From assembly GCA_018699395.1 (NCBI GenBank), contig JABIQN010000059.1, positions 1-32,817 of the forward strand: DNA of 32,817 bases, given 5' to 3'. The notes under the pieces were generated by a model. The model saw only the letters and a list, made by a program, of their open reading frames with translations. It was not told the origin of the DNA and did not search any database. The position numbers were made by a program, and so were the translations under genes. Source of the stretch: Gammaproteobacteria bacterium (GTDB taxonomy: Bacteria > Pseudomonadota > Gammaproteobacteria > Steroidobacterales > Woeseiaceae). Shown here piece by piece: positions 30,734-32,817 of this stretch; the first letter of the stretch is position 1; every line of letters starts with the position of its first letter.

Positions 30734-31836
30734 AACGCCTCTCCTTCAATGTCGATTCGAATTTTTCCGTTGCAAACGAACGGCGTCTTAACGATACGAA
30801 CGTTCAGCATTTTGCCCCTGACTTCGACCATTGCACGATCGTAATCACCCGCCGGAACCCTCGCCAGCGCAATAGATTTTCCAATACTAGGCGAGAACCC
30901 GCCACTTGTAATTTCACCTTCGCCAATGCCCTCAACGACGACTTTTTGATGGTTCCTTAATACACCCCTGTCTTCCAGTAACAAGCCGACGAATTGTCGT
31001 CTGTTCGGAGAGCTACGTAATTTTTCGAGCGCGCCGCGACCGATAAAGTCTCGTTCTGCCGGCTCCCAGCCGATGGTCCACGCAAGACCGGCCTCAAGTG
31101 GCGAAATAGATTCGTCCATGTCGGTCCCATAAAGATTCATCGCAGCTTCCAGACGAAGAGTATCGCGAGCACCAAGACCACAAGGCGTGACGCCGCTGGA
31201 CAGCAATTGATCCCAAAATTCTGGAGCGTCGGCAGCTGGCATGCAAAGCTCCCAACCGTCTTCACCCGTATAGCCTGTTCGGGCGATGAACACCCCGCCT
31301 GCTTGAAGGCTATAGAAAGGCTTCAGTGCCAATGCGGCATCTCTGTATTCGGCGGCGATGCTGTCGGCTGCAAGTTGGCGCGCATTCGGTCCCTGAACCG
31401 CGATCATCGCCAGCTCCGCACGTTCACTGACTCCGACATCGAAAAATACGGCTTGCTCTCGAATCCAGGCCAGATCCTTATCGCGAGTCGCTGCATTAAC
31501 CACAAGTCGGTAGTTGGTGTCGGATATGTAATAGATGATGAGATCATCGATAACGCCACCGCCCGCATTCAGCATGGCAGTATAAAGCGCTTTGCCGTAA
31601 TCCCTTAGCTTCGCGACATCGTTCGCAACCAGATATTGCAGAAACGCTCGAACACCCTCACCGAACAAATCAATAATTGTCATGTGAGAGACATCGAAGG
31701 CACCAGCGTTCTGGCGCACAGCGTGATGCTCTTGCTTCTGCGACCCGTAATGCAGAGGCATATCCCAGCCGCCAAAATCAACGATGCGAGCGCCGGCTTC
31801 GTTGTGCTTTTCGAAAAGTGCTGTTTTCGATCCCAT
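30730..31836 (-). CDS. gcvT: Glycine cleavage system aminomethyltransferase (T protein)
   Basis: [53 protein letters not shown]; overlaps gcvH start (ATGA). Confidence 0.97.
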   Translation of the reverse strand: MGSKTALFEKHNEAGARIVDFGGWDMPLHYGSQKQEHHAVRQNAGAFDVSHMTIIDLFGEGVRAFLQYLVANDVAKLRDYGKALYTAMLNAGGGVIDDLIIYYISDTNYRLVVNAATRDKDLAWIREQAVFFDVGVSERAELAMIAVQGPNARQLAADSIAAEYRDAALALKPFYSLQAGGVFIARTGYTGEDGWELCMPAADAPEFWDQLLSSGVTPCGLGARDTLRLEAAMNLYGTDMDESISPLEAGLAWTIGWEPAERDFIGRGALEKLRSSPNRRQFVGLLLEDRGVLRNHQKVVVEGIGEGEITSGGFSPSIGKSIALARVPAGDYDRAMVEVRGKMLNVRIVKTPFVCNGKIRIDIEGEAL

Positions 31837-31858
31837 TAGCTCTCATCCATCAGATTTT

Positions 31859-31897
31859 GCAAAATAAAGGGCGGCAGACGCATCTGGTCTGCCGCCC
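31859..31897 (-). terminator. Intrinsic terminator / riboswitch expression platform in gcvT leader
   Basis: Minus strand GGGCGGCAGAC-cagatgc-GTCTGCCGCCC (perfect 11-bp stem, 7-nt loop) followed by TTTATTTTGC, between aptamer 2 and gcvT. Confidence 0.85.
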
Positions 31898-32068
31898 CTC
31901 TGTCCTTTGCTACCTGAGAGATCAATGGCTCGTTGAGCCACATACCCCTTCGGTGGGCCGTGTCGGCCGCTCTCCAGAGCTAATCAGCGTACTCAGTCCT
32001 TTTGCCTGAGCGTTTCCGGGCATGTTGCGTCTTCGGCGCCTCGATTGAACGAGGTCTCTTCTGCGCAC
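31898..32068 (-). promoter_or_regulatory. Tandem glycine riboswitch (two aptamers)
   Basis: Minus strand: GCGCAGAAGAGACC...GGCGCCGAAGACGCAAC...CGGAAACGCTCAGGCAAAAGGACTGAG (aptamer 1), then GCTCTGGAGAGCGGCC...CCACCGAAGGGGTATG...TCTCAGGTAGCAAAGGACAGAG (aptamer 2); upstream of gcvT. Confidence 0.95.
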
Positions 32069-32087
32069 GCTATCGATTAGTGCGAGC

Positions 32088-32093
32088 ATCATA
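32088..32093 (-). promoter_or_regulatory. Candidate -10 element (TATGAT) for the gcv operon
   Basis: TATGAT on minus strand about 7 nt upstream of the probable start of riboswitch RNA; no strong -35 seen. Confidence 0.4.
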
Positions 32094-32202
32094 GCCAAGT
32101 GCACCGCCGGTTACCAGTAGATGATGGGTAGGTAACAATTGCCGGCGGTAAACATCATTTTTGTTAAATGATGGCGTTGATTCATTGTCTCCCCTGCGCA
32201 CG

Positions 32203-32817
32203 TCACTTGACGCCCAGCGCAACCTTAACGGCACGCTCTCGGACCGGCCCACTGCGATTAAATATTCGCATACCAGTCATTCTTATTTCTCTCACCAAGC
32301 GTGAATCTGTCGTGAACAGACGATTGAGGCCAGTCATGAAATGCAACATCGTTAAATTAGCCCCTTTCCGGGCGCGCTCATAACGACGTAAAACAGGGCG
32401 GTCGCCGGGATACAGGCCGTTGCTGATAGCGACATCGATCACGCCAGCAAGCTCTGCGGCATCCTGAAGCCCTAAATTTGCGCCCTGACCCGCTAATGGA
32501 TGAATGGCGTGAGCGGCATCGCCAATCAAAGCAAGACCAGCCTTGACATAATTTTCCGCGTGCTGGGCACAAAGAGGAAAGGCACCCTTTGGGCCCGCTA
32601 CGGTCAACCTACCAAGAACACCATCGGAGACATCCGTCAGTATTTGACCAAGTTCATCATCCGGCAATTTCATAACTCGTGCTGCCTCGTCGGGAGTCGT
32701 TGACCAAACAACAGAAATTCGGCCGTCGGCCAGCGGTAAAATGCCGAGCGGTCCATCCTGCAAGAATCGCTGCAATGCAATTCCCCCATGTTCATGCTCT
32801 GCTTTGAGGTGGATCAC
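32203..32817 (-). CDS. FAD-dependent UbiH/UbiF/VisC-family hydroxylase, C-terminal part (N-terminus off window)
   Basis: AGLALIGDAAHAIHPLAGQGANLGLQDAAELAGVI; ...TGMRIFNRSGPVRERAVKVALGVK. Truncated by window edge. Confidence 0.92.
   Translation of the reverse strand: MIHLKAEHEHGGIALQRFLQDGPLGILPLADGRISVVWSTTPDEAARVMKLPDDELGQILTDVSDGVLGRLTVAGPKGAFPLCAQHAENYVKAGLALIGDAAHAIHPLAGQGANLGLQDAAELAGVIDVAISNGLYPGDRPVLRRYERARKGANLTMLHFMTGLNRLFTTDSRLVREIRMTGMRIFNRSGPVRERAVKVALGVK

Overview
This window looks like a gammaproteobacterial chromosome segment that is mostly housekeeping genes. From left to right: (i) divergent gatA/gatC (-) and a long (+) elongasome cluster, mreB-mreC-mreD-mrdA(PBP2)-rodA-mltB-rlpA-dacA-DUF493-lipB; (ii) murU-amgK-like peptidoglycan recycling genes (-), divergent from lptD-surA-pdxA-rsmA-apaG-apaH (+); (iii) folA-thyA-lgt (-) and a DUF255/YyaL thioredoxin-domain gene (+); (iv) a more accessory, AT-richer stretch (about 22.45-26.9 kb, -) with small lipoprotein/hypothetical genes and a large tandem HtrA-like protein whose second protease half has lost its catalytic residues; (v) a glycine-cleavage operon (-) of gcvT-gcvH-gcvPA-[Tpx-like peroxiredoxin]-gcvPB, preceded by a tandem glycine riboswitch with a perfect terminator hairpin; (vi) the 3' part of a UbiH/VisC-family hydroxylase gene. 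The strongest candidate for something undescribed is the peroxiredoxin gene inside the riboswitch-controlled operon. It keeps the peroxidatic Cys60 but has Lys at the canonical resolving-Cys position (94) and Cys at the conserved active-site Arg position (132). Other points of interest are the Nma111-like duplicated protease, a single-nucleotide frameshifted small membrane ORF between the htrA-like gene and a lipoprotein gene, a nonATG/in-frame-stop arrangement at the lptD start, and perfect dyads near promoters. All calls come from reading the sequence; no searches were run.
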